DNA of 44,334 nt from Desulfococcaceae bacterium (GTDB lineage Bacteria; Desulfobacterota; Desulfobacteria; Desulfobacterales; Desulfosalsimonadaceae). The stretch is from positions 1 through 44,334 of the forward strand of contig JAQYVU010000031.1 in NCBI GenBank assembly GCA_030145385.1, given 5' to 3'. Positions 7,751 to 17,098 of the stretch are shown here, piece by piece. Within the stretch, counting starts at the first letter, position 1. The number at the start of each line of letters is the position of its first letter. Both the position numbers and the translations under genes were made by a program. The notes beneath the pieces were generated by a model. The model was not told where the DNA came from and did no database searches. It worked only from the letters and a program-made list of their open reading frames with translations.

Positions 7751-10700
7751 TTAATGCCATTTCTCGTTTATTGCCTGTACAACCTGATCTATCCGTCTAT
7801 CCCAGGAGTTGTTGTCCAGGCAACACTTTAAATGAGCAGAGATACTTTTTTTCTTCTCGTTAATTGAATATTCGACTTTTTTAATAAAATCATCATAAGA
7901 GCCGGCAACTGAAATAAAGGACTTTAACTCGTCTAAATTTTCAATGTCCGTTGATACAACAGGAACACCCAGAGAGCAATACACATATAATTTTAACGGA
8001 TTCATTGATTGGGTTTTTTCAGAATTCAAATGCGGCAGGATTGCAACATCAAATGTCTGAATCCACGCTCGGACATTGGGGTATTTTATAACACCGAAAA
8101 AGTGAATATTGGAATATTCATCAAGTTCCAATATCTTCGGGTTGGCATGGGAAGACCCGATGAGAATAATATTCCAGTCCGGGCGATTGTCTGCCAGGTA
8201 CCGGATTAATTCAATATCAATTTTTCCTTGCTCCAGGTTTCCCACATACCCGAGCTTGGGTCCGCTGATTGATTTAAATTTCTGAAACACGCTCGGTTCG
8301 GGAAAATCCTCGGGGAGCCCCATTTCACAGCCATTTGGTATTAATTTGATGTCATGAAAGTATTTTTGAAAAGACTGTTGCACTTTTTCGCAGTTGGCAA
8401 ACGCCAGATCGGCTGTTTTTAAAACTTCTTCATAATGGTTTGTGATATCGAGCTTTTTGGCGTCTGAGAAATTAGGCGATGTCCGGTTATCATCCACCAA
8501 ATCCATTATCTTTAATTCAGGCTGGAAATATTTTACGATCTTTGGAATATTTAAATCTTTAGGATAAAACCAGAAGATTGAATGGTGCGGTCGAATATCC
8601 AACTCATTTAAACGGTTTTCAATATATTTCAAATAGTCATTTTTATCGGGATAGCGCCAGATCTGTTTTGCTTCATCGCTTCTGTCCGTACTGTAAATAA
8701 ACGTATGAAAACTGACTTTATCCGTATCCCGAAGTCCCCACTCCCGTAATATTGTTTCCCGGTAAATTAAACGATCATGAACAATGCCGCCATTTTTACT
8801 CTTTTTACGCATATCTTCAATGGATATCGGCCGATCAAATACTGCGATTTTTCTTATCTGGGAACGGCGCGACAAATACTTGATCAACATATCCGAACGG
8901 CGGCCATAAATTCCCGTATCATTCTGCTTCCAAAAGAGAACAACATCCCATTTCCCAACATCACCGCCCCGGCTATCGGCAATCGGCGCATTGACGGACA
9001 TCTTTTTTTGTATTTCCATAAAATCCAAAGCATTGGGCGGCAGTTTTTTCGGATGTTCAAGTGCATGAAGAATCCCATTATATATTTTTTCGCCAATTGC
9101 TTTATAACTATACTGCTTTAAAAATAAATCCCGATGTGCCAATTGCTTTAACCGGTAAGAATCACTATTGGAAAGCATCCGGTCAATTTTCCCGGATAGC
9201 GCCTCCAATGTTACCGGTTCAATGGCACCGGCCTGAATCAAATGTTCCAGTGGCCCTGTTCGTGTCGCTAAAACGGGGATTCCCATTGCCAATGCGTCCA
9301 CAGCCTTAGCCGGGAGCTGATATTTTGAAATCTCACTCTCAACATTTTGAATCAAACATACCAAATCAGCAATAATAAGATTTTCCGGCAACTTATCAAA
9401 TGGCTGATCCGGAACCAGTATCAGACTATCCCCTCCTATACGCTTTAACTTTTTTTCATAAGACCTGTCCGGGGGAATACCGATTACACAAAGTTTATAA
9501 TTTGGATTATCACAGGCGATAATCGCATTTAAAACTTCAACAACGCCTTTATGTTCTCTGGGGGTGCCTAAAAACAGCACCACCTTATCACGATCATCGA
9601 TTCCCAGCTCATTTCGACGCATTGTTTTATCGTATAAAGACGGGTCAAAACGAAATTCATCACGTGCGTGAGGAACAATCATACCGCCGAATTTCTTTTC
9701 CAATGCATGATTTGAAACAAATAAACCGTCCGCATAGGTTAACAAGCTTTCAGAAAACCGTGTCCAGGTTTCATCAAACGGCACATGAAGATCTTCATAT
9801 GTATTCTTTTCAATTTCTTTTAAGGTCAAACGCGTTTTATGATTAAAAAAGGACAGCTCATAGTCATCCACATCAATAAACAGCGGACGATTCTTAAAAG
9901 ATTTGATCATTAATCCCAGCTGCACGGATGGAAGCCGTGGTTTGCAGGAAACAACAACGTCAGCGGGTATTCGGGACGATACTTTTTCAAGAACAGTTAA
10001 GAATTCCGGAAAATCCTTCCCCGGCAATGGCAGCACTTCGATATGACTGGTCACTAAAGGTTCCCACACCTGATTATTGTATCGCGGAAATGAGGGCCCG
10101 ATTAAAAGCACATGAAAATATCTGCTCAGTGCTTCAGCCAGCAAATATGCCCGTCCCAGAGGATTATGCCCAACATCCCATGCGATCACGGCAACCGTAA
10201 GGTTATAGCGCCTTATGGGATAGCTCTTCGGATTTGCAACAACTTTGTCAGGGAGCAAACGATCCTCACTCAAATGGATCTGCTCAAACCGTTTAAACTG
10301 TTTTTCCATGTGATCGGTGACCAGTGTAAAGTTTTTCTTAAACATCGACATGGTCAGCATACTGATCAGGGTATGGCCGGTTTTCCATCTTCTCGACTGC
10401 AATAATGCATCAAATTGAATCCGAAATTTTTTCACCCATTGGAATAGTTGATCCCTTTCCGTTTTGAGTTTATTTGTTGTTTGCTCAAGGACTTTTAATT
10501 TTTGTTGATATTGTTGTATTTCGAGTTGAAACGATTTGCTTTCAGTCCGTCGTTGTTTTTTCAATTGACTCAATTCGGCTTTATTCTTCTCAGCCAGTTC
10601 TCTGGCTTTCGTATCAAGAGCTTCTAACTGATCCTCTTTGCCACAAAGAATTTTTTCTAATTTCCTGATTTCTTTTTCATGATCTTCTGATTCACGAAGT

Positions 10701-11509
10701 CTGATATTTTCCAAACATCTTAGTTTATCTCTATATTCTTCATATGCGATAAAATTTTCAATGCGGGAGGTTTCAACTGCTTTTAAGATATTCAATATGA
10801 AGTCCGGTGCAGATAAACTCTGAATAAATCCAGAAAGCATCGGATAAGATTCTTCATGATAAGACGAATAAATGATTCCCAGTCCGTGGAATCCGAGAAT
10901 TTTTACTAACGTTAATGAGGTATCTGATTCCTGAAGAAAATCTTCAACCGCTGTCAGCACGCCGCTGCGAAAATTATGCTCATAAATGGCATTATGCAAA
11001 TGCGGATTCAGGCCGCCGGCATCAACCATTTCGCGACTGCCCGGTATTATGCCCTTTTGCGCGTATGGCATTCGGAATGCTTCCGGAATATTATCCGGGT
11101 GGTAATAAAGATCCCGGCGGGCGTACGGCCAGGCAACATCATGGACAATAATCAACGGGAAAGCCGATTTATTGGACTGACAGTTTTTTTCAATAAGCTT
11201 GAGTTCATGATACACGGTATACCAGTTATGATCGCCGTCAATTAATACGGCGTCCATATTCCTGATCATGGGCAGGGCATTGAGGCTCAGGGATTGGTAA
11301 AATTCAAAAACATCTCCATATTCACTTTTTAACACCTCAGGTTCAAACTTCGGCACCGGATCAACAATATGTGCGCGGGAATCTGTTTGGCGGCAATACT
11401 CCAGAATATTGCCGGTATTGTGGCCGAAATCAGCACCGATCTCGACGATTTCACGGGGCTGCAAAATGTCAAAAAGGGGTTTAATCACCGTCCCCCAAAA
11501 ATGATACAT
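7751..11509 (-). CDS. Methyltransferase / coiled-coil / double glycosyltransferase fusion
   Basis: This cytoplasmic protein has 1252 residues. Residues 1-230 resemble CmcI/Methyltransf_24 enzymes: VEIGADFGHNTG is the SAM-binding loop and VLIDGDHNWYTVYHEL (88-103) is a strong family motif. Residues about 260-365 are a charged heptad-rich coiled coil. Residues about 435-800 are a GT-B glycosyltransferase of the family 4 kind, with VVLFLGTPREHKGVVEVL in the nucleotide-binding half. Residues about 848-1250 form a second GT-B-like module, beginning KWDVVLFWKQNDTG and with KLGYVGNLEQGKIDIELI and LPHLNSEKTQSMNPLKLYVY in its second half. Such fusions could cap or modify a growing glycan chain, the coiled coil acting as a spacer. 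AAAGGT precedes the ATG. The gene lies between the GT-C gene and the methyltransferase gene on the same strand. Confidence 0.82.
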   Translation of the reverse strand: MYHFWGTVIKPLFDILQPREIVEIGADFGHNTGNILEYCRQTDSRAHIVDPVPKFEPEVLKSEYGDVFEFYQSLSLNALPMIRNMDAVLIDGDHNWYTVYHELKLIEKNCQSNKSAFPLIIVHDVAWPYARRDLYYHPDNIPEAFRMPYAQKGIIPGSREMVDAGGLNPHLHNAIYEHNFRSGVLTAVEDFLQESDTSLTLVKILGFHGLGIIYSSYHEESYPMLSGFIQSLSAPDFILNILKAVETSRIENFIAYEEYRDKLRCLENIRLRESEDHEKEIRKLEKILCGKEDQLEALDTKARELAEKNKAELSQLKKQRRTESKSFQLEIQQYQQKLKVLEQTTNKLKTERDQLFQWVKKFRIQFDALLQSRRWKTGHTLISMLTMSMFKKNFTLVTDHMEKQFKRFEQIHLSEDRLLPDKVVANPKSYPIRRYNLTVAVIAWDVGHNPLGRAYLLAEALSRYFHVLLIGPSFPRYNNQVWEPLVTSHIEVLPLPGKDFPEFLTVLEKVSSRIPADVVVSCKPRLPSVQLGLMIKSFKNRPLFIDVDDYELSFFNHKTRLTLKEIEKNTYEDLHVPFDETWTRFSESLLTYADGLFVSNHALEKKFGGMIVPHARDEFRFDPSLYDKTMRRNELGIDDRDKVVLFLGTPREHKGVVEVLNAIIACDNPNYKLCVIGIPPDRSYEKKLKRIGGDSLILVPDQPFDKLPENLIIADLVCLIQNVESEISKYQLPAKAVDALAMGIPVLATRTGPLEHLIQAGAIEPVTLEALSGKIDRMLSNSDSYRLKQLAHRDLFLKQYSYKAIGEKIYNGILHALEHPKKLPPNALDFMEIQKKMSVNAPIADSRGGDVGKWDVVLFWKQNDTGIYGRRSDMLIKYLSRRSQIRKIAVFDRPISIEDMRKKSKNGGIVHDRLIYRETILREWGLRDTDKVSFHTFIYSTDRSDEAKQIWRYPDKNDYLKYIENRLNELDIRPHHSIFWFYPKDLNIPKIVKYFQPELKIMDLVDDNRTSPNFSDAKKLDITNHYEEVLKTADLAFANCEKVQQSFQKYFHDIKLIPNGCEMGLPEDFPEPSVFQKFKSISGPKLGYVGNLEQGKIDIELIRYLADNRPDWNIILIGSSHANPKILELDEYSNIHFFGVIKYPNVRAWIQTFDVAILPHLNSEKTQSMNPLKLYVYCSLGVPVVSTDIENLDELKSFISVAGSYDDFIKKVEYSINEKKKSISAHLKCCLDNNSWDRRIDQVVQAINEKWH

Positions 11510-11665
11510 ATTATTACCTTTTTTTATATTTTATATTTTGCATCTCAAACTAAAGAGAAATTAATCAAAACCGACATCAGGCTAAAAAGCCCGAATAAAT
11601 CCTTATTTTCTAAAAAACCGTCACATTGAACGATAGACAGAACAGAGCATGTTGATTTATTCTCC

Positions 11666-13180
11666 TTATTTTCGCTCAAGCACTGCGATCATCGGTTTTT
11701 TTGTATCAACATAATACACCTTACTGCCTCTAAACTTTTTTTCATCAAGCAACACTGCCCCATTATTGAATAAAAGTTCCGTCATATATTTTTCTTCATT
11801 ATCCTTTCTTTTAGAAGGATATACATGCGAAAATAACAGCCAAACTTTTCCTTTTAAATTCAACAGGTCCTGATCATATTTATTGTTTTCATTCCGATGA
11901 GATTCTCCGACTACGATTGGATTGTCTATATGTATGATTTTTGTTTGTTCATAAAAAGCAAACGGCCTGTAAGATCCAGGATAAATATAAATTGCTTCAT
12001 CTTGTTTTTTATTTTTTTCTATGTAATTCAGACTGCTTTTTACTTCTTCTCTTTCTATCGGGAATTTTGAATGAATCGAATAAAACATTATCAAAACCGG
12101 AATTATCAATAGAAAATACGGCAATCTTACGATTCTCCTATTAGTGAATTCACATAGATGATATAGACCGATTGAAAATATAAATATAATTAGCGGCGCA
12201 ATATATAGGATTAATCGCCCTGAAAATGGATACAGCTTCAAACCCGACAGGAGTAAATTTACGAATACCGGTGTTAAACATAAAAAAACCAACGCATACT
12301 TTTTCTGCTTCAACAAAAATCCAATGGCACCAAACGAAATTATCACTGCGATAAACCAAAACCCCCGAAAATTTAATAAGTAGAAATAAGTATCCTTGGT
12401 CGCTTGATGCAAAAAGATATAAAAATCTTTTGAAAAAGGATTTATTGGTAAAAAATATTTTCCCCAATAAGTCTTCATTATTTCAGTGGTTGGGTGATTA
12501 TGAATAAACAAAAAATAATAAATAAAAAACGATGTGGCCCAAAAAAGAAGCGGGAGTAAGATTTTGTGGTTTTTGTTCCGGTAGCCTTCAATATAGAGTG
12601 CATAAATCCCGGCAACAAATAATATGATTATCGATATACTTGAAAACCATACTGCAAAACCGCCAATGACGGCATATATCAATAGGGATCTATCTTTATT
12701 CAGTTGAAGGGTCAGGGTATAATATAAAATAACTATGGTTAACAGGACATCGGTTGAGTATTGTTTAACTTCTGAAGAATAATATAAAAGAGAATATGCT
12801 GTACTGAAAAATGATGTTGAGATAAGCGCAATGATATTATTTTTAGTTAACTTATTTGAAAGCAGATAAAAAAAGGGGATCGCAATCAAAAAGCCGGATA
12901 AAGGAAAAATCCTTAGCGCAAATTCATTTTTACCAAATAAGAAAACCGCGATTTTCTCTATAAATAAAAATCCGATCGGTGCAACCTGATAATAATCTAA
13001 TGGCGTTGTAAGCCCTGAAAAATCTCTGTTAATTATGTTGAGTGCGAGAGAGGCCTCATCGAGCCACAAACTTCGATTAAATATAAATTGATAAATAGCC
13101 AGGCAAGCACCGATAAAAATAATCAGGAAAAACATGGCAGAGAAAAATAAATGAGGATTCTGAGGATAATGTCTTTTCAT
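11666..13180 (-). CDS. GT-C membrane glycosyltransferase (PMT_2/ArnT-like)
   Basis: The product has 504 residues with about eleven to twelve hydrophobic segments and a soluble C-terminal part from about residue 380. Just after the first membrane helix, RSLWLDEASLA (36-46) carries the Asp41-Glu42 pair typical of the first periplasmic loop of GT-C enzymes such as ArnT and protein mannosyltransferases. PLDYYQVAPIGFLFIEK and NEFALRIFPLSGFL are also typical of PMT_2 proteins. Such enzymes transfer a sugar from a polyprenyl-phosphate donor at the outer face of the inner membrane. It is the first gene of the minus-strand glycan cluster; about 156 bases separate it from the next gene. Confidence 0.8.
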   Translation of the reverse strand: MKRHYPQNPHLFFSAMFFLIIFIGACLAIYQFIFNRSLWLDEASLALNIINRDFSGLTTPLDYYQVAPIGFLFIEKIAVFLFGKNEFALRIFPLSGFLIAIPFFYLLSNKLTKNNIIALISTSFFSTAYSLLYYSSEVKQYSTDVLLTIVILYYTLTLQLNKDRSLLIYAVIGGFAVWFSSISIIILFVAGIYALYIEGYRNKNHKILLPLLFWATSFFIYYFLFIHNHPTTEIMKTYWGKYFLPINPFSKDFYIFLHQATKDTYFYLLNFRGFWFIAVIISFGAIGFLLKQKKYALVFLCLTPVFVNLLLSGLKLYPFSGRLILYIAPLIIFIFSIGLYHLCEFTNRRIVRLPYFLLIIPVLIMFYSIHSKFPIEREEVKSSLNYIEKNKKQDEAIYIYPGSYRPFAFYEQTKIIHIDNPIVVGESHRNENNKYDQDLLNLKGKVWLLFSHVYPSKRKDNEEKYMTELLFNNGAVLLDEKKFRGSKVYYVDTKKPMIAVLERK

Positions 13181-13276
13181 ATTGATTCCGAATTAAAAAG
13201 TCCCTGTTTTATTATGCAATAGACAGCCCTAAAGCCAGCCTTCCGGCCAATTTTTCCCCGATGACACATCCAAAAA

Positions 13277-13304
13277 GATAATGAGGCATCATCATCTCAT
13301 TATC
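13277..13304 (-). terminator. Rho-independent terminator-like hairpin, minus strand
   Basis: GATAATGAG (13277-13285) and CTCATTATC (13296-13304) are perfect inverted 9-bp arms with a 10-base loop. Read on the minus strand the hairpin is followed by TTTTT. It would end transcripts arriving from above 13304, where only a doubtful ORF lies. Confidence 0.5.
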
Positions 13305-13305
13305 C

Positions 13306-13345
13306 TTTGAATTATGTAAAATTCTCTAATTTTACATAATTCAAA
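13306..13345. repeat. Perfect 18-bp inverted repeat with 4-base loop
   Basis: The arms TTTGAATTATGTAAAATT (13306-13323) and its exact reverse complement (13328-13345) flank CTCT. The element abuts the terminator-like hairpin at 13277-13304, giving two stem-loops in tandem. It is AT-rich and covers the stop codon of the doubtful ORF at 13312-13581. Confidence 0.75.
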
Positions 13346-13581
13346 ACAGATTTCAATAATATCCTTGATGGACTTTTAAAAAGCGGAGGCTTACAGCGAG
13401 CGTTTTTCCCCAAAGAGTAATTTCTCAGGTAAAACCCATATAAATTCAGAACATCAAAACGCACAGATTCTAGCGCCTGGACCATTTTTATTTTTTGCCC
13501 GTTAGTCCATTTTGGGGCCCGCTTCTGTATATTAATTCTGACAGGGGTGTATTTAAAAAGATACAATGTATTATGCTTCAA
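13312..13581 (-). other. Doubtful 89-codon ORF or gene remnant
   Basis: An open frame runs on the minus strand from a TTG at 13581 to a stop inside the 18-bp inverted repeat. It has no recognisable motif, no ribosome binding site and a frame closed by a stop about 15 bases upstream. The tail SPSRILLKSVLNYVKLENF is basic. The only support for a real 3' end is the terminator-like hairpin just beyond it. It may be the decayed end of a former glycan-locus gene. I do not recognise it. Confidence 0.18.
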
Positions 13582-14180
13582 CGATATATTTTGTGATCAC
13601 CATTTTGAAAACGTTATCAAGATTCGTTACAACTGGCCCGGCATCTGTTAATAATCCGGACAAAGCGTATCTGGTTTCCGGATATCGATCGCCTCCCAAC
13701 AGTTTTGGAACAGTTTTTGCTTCAATAAAAACAAAGCCGGTGATTCGCCTCGAACCTATTGCATGAGAGCACTGCTTATGCTATCAAAAATATGCCGAAC
13801 AAGGCAGTATTGCGGGGGCAAAACCCTGACAAAAGGCCTTGATCAGTGTAATGAAGTTAGCCAAACAGATCCGGGATCTGATTCATGCCGGAAAGCGGTA
13901 TCGGCCAGGTTCACCGAATCGTCATTAATTTATTATAATTAATAGATATCAAGTATGTTGCAGTGTCTTTTTTTGACGACTGTATTTTTTTTGTTGAAAA
14001 ACTATCACAATGTGGCATAAGATAGCCAATGAATTTGATGCAACCATTCAATTGCCGTGATTCAAACAACTTTACCGCTCTGAAAATTGAACAATACGTC
14101 AATATTATAATGGCAAGAGTTAACTCCTGTCCATTTCAAAAAAATTACTAAAAAACAAACTCTATGGGAGATTTTATTAC
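13582..14180. other. Intergenic stretch without a convincing gene
   Basis: Short open frames exist on both strands here, but none has a start site with a ribosome binding site, a motif or a plausible composition. The last 250 bases are AT-rich and should carry the promoter of the gene at 14181; a perfect TATAAT lies at 14106-14111, but no good -35 element is seen at the right distance. GGGAG at 14166-14170 is the ribosome binding site for the ATG at 14181. Confidence 0.5.
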
Positions 14181-16799
14181 ATGAACAACAAACACGCTAC
14201 CGGCTGCAAGTTCAGCCCTCTTTTTCTGACCTGCATGATCCTGGCATGGGCTGTCCTGGTAAATCCGATACCGGCAAAAGCCAACTGAGGCGGCCCTCCG
14301 CTGACCGTGAATGTCAGCCCAAGAAATTCAGGCACACTGAGACTGGAAAGCTCAGATGATTTAAGTGAACCCACCGGTTACCCGAGTTTTATTGACTGTT
14401 TTAGCAGAAATGAACCTGTTACAATAACCGCAAGCCCCGAAGCCGGCTTTCAGTTCGATCATTGGGAATTTAACTACTGGCCGCCGGAAGATCTGGGTCC
14501 GCCCAAAATATATTTGAATGAAAGAAGCGATGGGGAAACCAACCCTCTGTCGTTTATAAATTCATACTTGTTAAATGACGGTTATGCCGATGATTATGAT
14601 GCCGACCGAACCATCATCGCCTATTTCACAACAAGCTCATCTTCTTCTTTACCGGTTGCCCCAAAAAATACCAGCGCCACCGACGGCACGGAGACCGGGA
14701 AGGTGGTCATCTCCTGGGACAGTTCTTCAGGAGCAAATAGCTACACGATTTTCCGATCGGATTCTTCAAGCGGACAAAAAACAATCGGTTCCACCTCACA
14801 AACCGCTTATGAGGATACAACGGTTTTTCAGGATAACAAATATTATTACTGGATCAAGGCGGTCAATCAATATGGCAGCAGCGCCTACAGTTCGTATGAT
14901 ACCGGCTACGCTTATGTGGATGATCAGGAACCGCCCACCCCGCCCACCCTTCCCGGCTATGAGTCCGAGGCGGTCACTCCGGCAGAGGCAAAGCAAATGC
15001 TGGATACCGACCGGGACGTGATTATTGTGGATGTCAGCATGCCCAACGACTACGAAAGCGACCATATCCTCTGTGCTTTTAACATGACATGGAACAGCAT
15101 GTTCGACTATCTCGACTACAAAAGCATTACCGGTTACGAGGATTTCCCGGTCCTGATATATGACCAGGACGCCACCACCAGTGCTCTTGCGGCCGACTAC
15201 CTGGCAGAAAAAGGCTTTTCCTCAGTTTATCACATGACCGACGGCCTGCAGCAATGGATGGCCAGCGGATGGGAGACGGTGGATTCCGGTCAGCCTTACG
15301 AATGTTCCCTGCCGCCGATGGCCCTTGCCGGCCAGGACATCGGAATTAACGAAAATGAGCCATTTTCTTTGGACGGCTCCGGGTCTAAAGCGGCTGATAG
15401 CCAGAGCCTCACCTATGCCTGGGATCAGGTCCAGGGAACGACAGCAGACATTATTGATGCGACCAGCGCGCAGGCCCGCTTTACCTCGCCGTATGTTCAG
15501 GAAAGCGGTGAAAAACTGATTTTTCACCTGACAGTAACCGATTCCAAAAACAACAAGGACACGGACAGCGTGAGCATTGACGTGGCCTGGCAGAACTCTG
15601 CCCCGATCGCGGATGCGGGCAATTTCCAGTCCGTAGCCGAAGGCGACACCGTTATCCTGAGCGCATCCGGATCATCGGACCGCGACAACGGAATCAGCAC
15701 ATACCAGTGGAAGCAAATTTCCGGAAACGAGGCAGAACTCAAATACAGTACATCGGAAATTGCTCGGTTTACCGCCCCGAATATCGACACAGACGAAGCC
15801 GAACTGGTATTTGAGTTGACCGTTACCGACAACGGCGGGCTTTCAGACACGGACCAGGTCACCATCCTTGTCAGCGACAACAACGCGCCGCCGGAAGCTA
15901 ATGCCGGGCCGGATCAAACAGTCTCAGAAACGCAACTAGTGCAGCTGGACGGATCCGGATCCGAGGATACAGACGACGGCATTAAAACCTATTCATGGAC
16001 GCAGATTGGGACGGGCCCGACCGTTCAGCTGTCGAGTCATTCGGATGTGCAGCCCACGTTTACCGCTCCCGAGGTTGGCGAAGGTTCTATTATTATCGAA
16101 TTCCAGCTGATCGTGACCGATCAGAGCGGAGCCCAAAGCACGGGCCCCGACGAGGTACGCATCACTGTAAAAGACGCCGGAGATCCGCCCGAAGCGGATG
16201 CCGGCACGGACCAGAATCCTGTATACGAAGGACGGCGGGTTTCCATGGACGGCTCGGCGTCCGCAGATGGAGACGGTGAAATCACTGCGTACCAGTGGAC
16301 CCAGGTCAGCGGACCGGATGTTTCCCTTATCGGGGCAAACAGCGCAACACCGGAATTCACCGTGCCTGACCTCGACGAAGAAAGTGTTCAGTTCGTGTTC
16401 CAGGTAATGGTAATCGACGACACCGGCCTTAACGGCACCGACCAGGTCAAAATTGTCGCGGCCAAGGCGTTGATGCCGCCGACAGCTGACGCCGGAGACG
16501 GGCAGGAAGTCAAGGAAGGCAGTCCGGTGATACTGGACGGATCGAACTCTTTAGATCCGGATGACGGGATTACCCTTTATTCATGGAAACAAACTGGCGG
16601 TGACCCGGCGGCGGAATTGTCTGACAGCTCCGCGATAAAACCGGAATTTATCGCACCGGATGTGAAGAAAGATACGATTCTTACCTTTGAACTGACCGTT
16701 ACCGATTACAAGGGAAACGAAGATACAGACGAAGTGGAGATCCGGGTCCTGAAAAACAGCGACAGCGACAGTTCGTGCTTTATCTCAACACTGGAATAA
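14181..16799 (+). CDS. Exported PKD/rhodanese-like surface protein with in-frame TGA (candidate selenoprotein)
   Basis: ATG at 14181 (GGGAG 10 bases upstream) begins a clear signal peptide: basic start, hydrophobic core LFLTCMILAWAVLV, end PIPAKA-N. Codon 36 is TGA (14286-14288); the same frame then runs 836 codons to the stop at 16797. After the TGA come an InlB-like bacterial repeat (about 43-155, with FQFDHWEF), a fibronectin type III domain (157-245), a rhodanese-like domain (265-368), five PKD/REJ-like domains of about 92 residues (377-860, each with DAG.DQ, LDGSGS, Y.W.Q, F.AP and LTVTD patterns), and a C-terminal SSCFISTLE. In the rhodanese domain the catalytic Cys position is Asp (LIYDQDATTS), so sulfurtransferase activity is unlikely. 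The TGA may encode selenocysteine (a hairpin follows) or be a nonsense mutation or read error. A GTG at 14307 is the only downstream start nearby and lacks a ribosome binding site. Confidence 0.75.
14300..14318 (+). promoter_or_regulatory. SECIS-like stem-loop after in-frame TGA
   Basis: GCTGAC (14300-14305) and GTCAGC (14313-14318) form a perfect 6-bp stem with the 7-base loop CGTGAAT. The loop begins 17 bases after the TGA at 14286-14288, the same distance as in the E. coli fdhF SECIS, and its second base is G. These fit the published bacterial SECIS rules (apical-loop G in the first two positions, loop 16-37 bases from the UGA). A smaller GCGG/CCGC hairpin lies between. Confidence 0.5.
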
Positions 16800-16825
16800 T
16801 ATAAAAAGACAGATAAATACCCACC

Positions 16826-16858
16826 AGAGGGGCAGGTGCTGAAAAGGCCTGCCCCTCT
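16826..16858 (+). terminator. Terminator-like hairpin after the PKD protein gene
   Basis: AGAGGGGCAGG (16826-16836) and its exact reverse complement (16848-16858) form an 11-bp GC-rich stem with an 11-base loop, 27 bases after the stop codon. There is no immediate T run, only a CTTTCTTTTTTT tract about 20 bases further on. Confidence 0.55.
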
Positions 16859-16988
16859 CTATGGTGCATGCGATTCCTTTCTTTTTTTCTGCGGTCTTTA
16901 TCATTCCATTTTCGCCAAAATGCCGTGTGTGCCGACAAGTACTTCTAAGCGGGACAATGCAATAAACCGGCAGATCTGCCATTTTATT

Positions 16989-17027
<39 letters not shown>

Positions 17028-17098
17028 TTACCCACAGCGCCATTTCTCAGGATACGGCCCGGAATAGGTATCAATTGTCCGGCGCATGAATTCTTTCA

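Noticed and set aside
13566-13766. 66-codon plus-strand frame
   Set aside because: It has no ribosome binding site, no motif and no terminator or neighbour support.
13590-13925. tRNA or transposase fragment
   Set aside because: No cloverleaf folds and no acceptor CCA is seen; translated fragments show no transposase motif.
14307-16799. Gene starting at the GTG 14307 as a complete cytoplasmic protein
   Set aside because: No ribosome binding site precedes it, the GTG sits in the hairpin loop, and the domains are of the exported type; the signal peptide lies in the same frame just upstream.
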